Shown: one piece after another, positions 59,640-64,000 of the stretch
Layout: each line of letters starts with the position of its first letter
How positions within the stretch are numbered: position 1 is the stretch's first letter
Origin: Hyaloperonospora brassicae
Lineage: Eukaryota; Oomycota; Peronosporomycetes; Peronosporales; Peronosporaceae
Assembly (NCBI GenBank): GCA_947650285.1
Contig: CANTFL010000144.1
Coordinates: 62,001 to 126,000 of the forward strand
Direction of reading: 5' to 3'
DNA length: 64,000 bases
Notes under the pieces: model-generated
The model's input: the letters and a program-made list of their open reading frames with translations, nothing else
Databases searched by the model: none
Told to the model about the DNA's origin: nothing
Position numbers and translations under genes: made by a program

Positions 59640-60121
59640 GACACATTGCCGTTGGTGCTCCGTTTCTGGGTGCGCCATTATTCGGCATTCCTACATACGC
59701 ACAGCGCGGCAGACCTGACATCCCTGACGGATGACTTTAACGGCCAGAACGCAGAGCTGTCACAGCATTCAAAGCTACCTGCGGGAGCTGACACTACACA
59801 ATTGACACTACATGTGCAGGCTTCATCTGGTACTGGACGGGTTATAGACCCTTTAACTAGCGCTAGCCAAACAACCTCGATAGTCGCGCACTCTGGCCAG
59901 GGGAACAACAGTCAGGCGTTGGTATTGCGTTCTTCGCAGCCGACTTCGGTTTTCGAGGTGTTCTGCGATGACTATATGGAAGTGAATGCGTTGGCGCAAA
60001 AACGAGGCCTCGTCACCTCGCAGTCTGAAGCGGCTGACATGGACGACGACGGTGATTCCAGCTCCCTGGGGGCATCTAAACAAAAAGTGGCAGATTCACG
60101 GTCAGTCCTCAACAGTCCGAG
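59640..60121 (+). pseudogene. LINE copy 2: second half of OTU-like protease and spacer
   Basis: LPLVLRFWVRHYSAFLHTHS near 59647-59706 matches LPLVLRYGGSHYSALLHT in copy 1 and carries the candidate catalytic His. The rest, to the next domain, is a Ser/Thr/Gln-rich spacer. Confidence 0.65.
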
Positions 60122-60838
60122 ATGGCTTCTCCATACGAACGTATTGATCGTGAGCAGTGGCCATCAGTTTGGTGTGCATCAGGGTCTGAATGGCCGGTCA
60201 CAGCTGAGACGGCATACCCTTTAGTTCATAGTGGAACAGATGCGTGGCTACGAACAGCGCGAATGGAGCCGAATCTTCTGCTCCATCACATGAGACGCTT
60301 TGTCTTTCCATTTGAATTACTAGCCAGCTTATCCGATCAGGTTATTGTGCAGTGGACATCGAAGTGGCGACAGGAGTGCCTGCTACCGGGTCTTCAAGCG
60401 TACCGTCTCATGGTGAAGAATACCACCACCATTCAATGGTTAGACCAATGGATTTCTCGCGCGCAGTGGGGTCAATCCTCATCTTCTCTCGCTCCCCTTA
60501 TTGACAACGGGGATGACTGGAGGAAGCTACGAGACTATAACTATGCCAAAGATGAAATCTTTCGGCTCTGTGACCCGCGACGACGAATCCGTCTAAGTCA
60601 CCATCTACTTTGCGCTGATTTATTTGACAAGGAGATACGTGCATTGACGGGGGATGACGTACATCCGCTTACTCTCCCCGATAAACTACGCAATCATGTT
60701 CACCTGCTACGACGATACAGTCACTATCAAGGTGTATATTACTCGTCGAATCATCACCGGGTGAACTGGCGAACTGTCGTACATCTTTTCTCTACATCAT
60801 CGGCAACTGCGGAGGCGCGGTTCCTTCTTGAATACTGA
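60122..60838 (+). pseudogene. LINE copy 2: unassigned conserved domain, 238 residues, uninterrupted
   Basis: This is an open frame from ATG to TGA between the OTU and endonuclease domains. It is rich in Trp, Arg and His, with conserved blocks REQWPSVW, MRRFVFPFELLASLSDQVIV, QWTSKWRQECL, DYNYAKDEIFRLCDPRRRIR and LTLPDKLRNHVHLLRRY. No Cys or His metal site, transmembrane segment or known catalytic motif is obvious. It aligns with 16616-17323 of copy 1. Confidence 0.65.
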
Positions 60839-60987
60839 GGGCAGCTTACGGTTGCACCTTTCCTCGTGTCTTCGTAATTGTTCATTGGAGGAAGTTGACG
60901 CCTATGGACGTGCTCGCTTGCTTCAGGTTTGGACTACTTCCCCAGACACTGACAAGGGAACAAATCAGCGACGGGTTGGTGATGAGG

Positions 60988-61740
60988 TAATGATTACTCA
61001 AAACGTGCGAGGTTTCAAAGCAAACACCAGTTCTGGTTGGATGGCGGCTTGGCGACGACAGACTCCTGGACAACGTGTGTTGGCGTGGTGTATCCAAGAA
61101 ACGCACGTCCAACCAGCGGAGGAAGTGGCTCACCTGAGTGCCCAGTGGGATCGCTTGTGGAATCAGCACCTAAAGCCCGATGCTCCTCCATTGTCGTATT
61201 GGAGTACGGGCTAGTCACGACACGATGGCGTAGCAATTCTTTTAACCCCGCACTTTGATGTCCACTCGTCGGCATGTCATCAGGTTCGCTGGAGTATGCG
61301 CGCATTAAGTGTATCGATTGGAGACATCCTCCTCGTCAATCTGTATGCTCTCACATCACGGCCAGAACGCGAGGTCTTTTTCACCTCTCTATTATCTTGG
61401 CATCTGGACCCCATCAGAAAGATCATCGCAGGAGACTTTAACGGTGTACAAAGTCCTCTTCTCGATCGTGCTGGACATCACCGCTCCAACAGGCCGGAAA
61501 GTCCTGCCTTAGACACCGTCATTTCTCGGATCAGTTTGGCAGATGCAAGAGTGCTAAGAGACCACGCAGATGACGACATAACTGACGATTTCGTCGATCA
61601 TTTCACATATATGGTAGGTGAAACGAGCCAGCCGAATTGATCGATTCTATGTCCCTGATATCTGGGAGAACAGAGTTCAGTTGGTAGAGACGCGTGTCCT
61701 TTTTCACCATTCGATCATCAGGAGGTGGTTCTGTGTTTAA
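60988..61740 (+). pseudogene. LINE copy 2: APE-type endonuclease (frameshifted)
   Basis: ITQNVRGFKAN and WCIQETHVQP lie in the frame ending at 61214. A further frame (61296-61640) has IIAGDFNGVQSPLLDRAGHH. SRIDRFYVP-like and DHQEVVL-like sequences follow in other frames at about 61630 and 61720. All motifs of the domain can be traced, but no single frame holds them. Confidence 0.8.
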
Positions 61741-64000
61741 CGGTTATGAGCAGGCCTCGTCGACATTTACGGAGTTAAGCAGTGTCTTACCCTATTCAAT
61801 CATTCCGTCCCGCCCAAGTGATCGACGAATTAGTCAAGGATATGGATGGCATGGCTATTGGTCAAGCTGCCTCTACGCTTACTTGGGACATTGAGGTGGC
61901 CGAGTGCAAACGCTGCATTCGCCGTGTAAGGAAGTGGGCGAAGCAGCGCCGTGCACGGCTCCGCCATAACTCAAAGCACCGCACACGACGGCAATTGTTC
62001 AATCGGCCACAATGGATTTCAAGTAACATGAAAGACTTACGGCAGGAGCATCTTGTCCGGCCAGGTCAACACCTCGTCAGATCGACAGACCGGTTAAAAT
62101 GGATCTACAACCGAGTGTCCGATTGGGAACGCGACCAACACGTCACAGCCATACTAAAACAGCACGGTCCAGCATTTACCAGAAACATGTCCATAGCGGA
62201 CAAATTCGCATTTGAATGGTCGCCAGTGCTCGGAGTCATTCATCGAGAACAGCCTCTTCACGGTTTAAACGCGGCAATTCAGCAATTCGTACACATTCCG
62301 ACAGAGTGAGTTATTTCGAAGGCATCCAACGCGGCTCTCTTAGCTGAAATTTTTGAAGCCGAGGTTCTCAAGCCATTGCAGGGCTTAGCCGTCGAACATC
62401 CGCTGGTCCAGACGGTCTCAACAACCATTTTTTTAAGGATACGAAGGCTCTGATGGTCCTTGCTCTTGTAAGGGTTAGCAGTGAGATTATGGCTGGCGCG
62501 GAACCTCCACCCTCTTTTCTTGAGGCCCTGATCATACCACTGAGAAAAAAGGGTGATTCGGCGGACGCGATGGACTACCGACCTATTGCCTTGCTCCAAT
62601 CGAGTTACAAGATATTTACCAAGGTTTTAGCGACCCGAATACAACTTGTGTTGCCCACAATTATTGGTGATTCGCAGCAAGGTTTCGTCCACGGCAGGCA
62701 GATGCACAAATTAGTGATGATGATGCTTTCTCAATTAGCGACGGCTACAACGGACGACAACCTGACAGCCATGAATAGTAGGTTCATTCTCTTGCTGGAA
62801 TTTCGCAAAGCCTATGACACTGTTGACAGGGAATTTCTCTACGAGGCTCTAACGACATTTGGCTTTTCTGAGCGATACGTACAGCTAATCCGTCGGCTTC
62901 ATACAGGAACCACGGCGACCTTTTTAGTCAACGGAGAAAAATCCGACCCATTCTCAGCGGTATCGGGTATTCGTCAAGGCTGCCCTTTCGCCCCTCTGCT
63001 TTTTCTAATCGTATTGTAGTTATTGGGCATCTCGATACAACAATCGCCCGTCTTGCAAGGGCTTCCGGTACCAGGGGGCACAGGGGGTCGGCACACGTTT
63101 TCAGCGTTTGTGGATGACTCAACGACTTTTCTAGATAAAGCGTGTCAGCTTGACCAGGCGCTCGGGATAGTTTCTCACTTTGGAAATTTGTCTGGGCTGG
63201 TCGCTCAGCCGGCCAAGATCAAGCTGATTTTTCTCAACAAAGGGGTGCGCTTACGGACATTTTGTGGCATATCAGTACTTCAACCTGTGGATACAGTGCG
63301 GTACTTAGCCTATGAAGTAGGTACAGGCGACCTACAACATCGTAATTGGGCGCTTCGCATCAGGAAGCTTCAACGACGATTATTCACGGCTTCCACGATT
63401 TCTACAAGCGTGGAGAATCGCGTGATGGTATTAAATTTCATTATCCTACCGGCGATTCTGTTTACGGCTGCGGTTTTCGAAATTCCTGACTGGGCGATCA
63501 GGGACGTACAAAATTTGTATAAACAATTTCTTTGGGCACACGCAACCACCACAGAAGCGGGCCGTCACAAGATCAACCCGGGTCTCCTCTTTACTCCGAC
63601 TAAGGCCGGGGGAGTAGGGCTCGCTTCGGTCGAGGTTGCTATTAAAACACAGCGCACCAAACACGCTCTCCGGTGGCTCACGCAAGCTTACGACAAGTAT
63701 TTTGGAACGTGGCGTTTTTGGGCTTATCAGGGTCAGCCGACTACTTCAGCACTTGTTTTGCACGAACGGCCGCGGTCAGGGGGGTGGTCAACCTCTTTGT
63801 CAAAGCCTGCCAAAACTTCATTCATAGCGGATATCGACAAGCTCCTGGAGCCTACAGACGACCAATTATGCCTGTTTGGAGATCGGGTACGTGCGTACGC
63901 ACCAACTCTACTCGCCGATGCAGGTAGCTGGTGGGAAGAGGATGAATGGGTTTTGTCTTATTACTCGATTTTTCCTGAAGCATTATCACACACGGGTCTC
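61741..64000 (+). pseudogene. LINE copy 2: reverse transcriptase (broken, continues past window)
   Basis: Frames at 61782-62309 and 62453-63019 carry [55 protein letters not shown] and [19 protein letters not shown]. After a TAG at 63017 the same frame resumes with HTFSAFVDDSTTFLDKA (the catalytic Asp pair near 63108), KQFLWAHATTTEAGRHKINP-type thumb sequence and WWEEDEWVLSYYS at the window edge. Confidence 0.9.

Larger units (their letters stand above)
56506..64000 (+). mobile_element. LINE (non-LTR) retrotransposon, copy 2, truncated by window end, decayed
   Basis: The copy has the same order of domains as the element at 13121 and starts with CTCTTCAATCTGC, then GAGTATAAACA. Protein blocks align along the whole length, but nucleotides differ widely, so the copies are old or from different subfamilies. 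In-frame stops (57199-57201, 57820-57822, 58448-58450, 63017-63019) and frameshifts near 59390, 61214 and 62309 show that it is inactive. The 3' end and its target-site duplication lie outside the window. Confidence 0.9.

Overview
The window is nuclear DNA of an oomycete, most likely of the Peronosporales (Phytophthora or downy mildew type). The evidence is compact genes with short GT-AG introns (about 65-125 bp), two candidate secreted host-directed proteins with degenerate RxLR/EER motifs, two small secreted CAP (PR-1-like) proteins, and long gene-poor stretches with retrotransposons. Gene islands alternate with gene-sparse DNA, as is usual for these genomes. I cannot name the species.

Layout. 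1-2249: a secretory-pathway glycosyltransferase (cut by the left edge) and a four-exon ubiquitin-conjugating E2, both on the minus strand. 2250-5346: no recognisable gene. 5347-5808: a secreted RxLK/EER-type candidate effector with a C-terminal membrane anchor. 5811-13104: gene-free, visibly AT-rich. 13121-22042: a nearly 9-kb LINE retrotransposon, its ends marked by an imperfect 16-bp direct repeat. 23483-23942: a second effector-like gene of similar architecture, broken by a frameshift. 24785-28622 (minus): a BK/Slo-type potassium channel with RCK regions. 28623-32789: nothing identified. 32790-46827: a dense island of a secreted Cys-containing protein, an AGFG-like ArfGAP (nine exons), ribosomal protein L9, a Tim17/22/23-like membrane protein, a C2H2-finger protein, a TFIIIC90-like WD-repeat protein and the first CAP protein. 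46828-53405: gene-sparse. 53406-56140: the second CAP protein and the nine-exon GTPase GPN3. 56506-64000: a second copy of the same LINE family, cut by the right edge.

The most unusual content is the LINE family. Each copy encodes, in order, a gag-like region, one CCHC knuckle, an OTU-like cysteine protease, a conserved region of about 240 residues that I cannot assign, an apurinic-type endonuclease, a reverse transcriptase with FVDDS, and (seen in copy 1) a C-terminal zinc-binding region. Both copies carry stops and frameshifts, so both look inactive. They are clearly diverged from each other, so they are not a recent duplication.

The housekeeping genes (E2, L9, GPN3, TFIIIC90, AGFG, Tim17-like) do not form one pathway. 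They are an ordinary gene neighbourhood into which repeats and secreted-protein genes are interspersed. Exon joins given here were inferred by eye from splice consensus, reading phase and family conservation; no transcript data were available.
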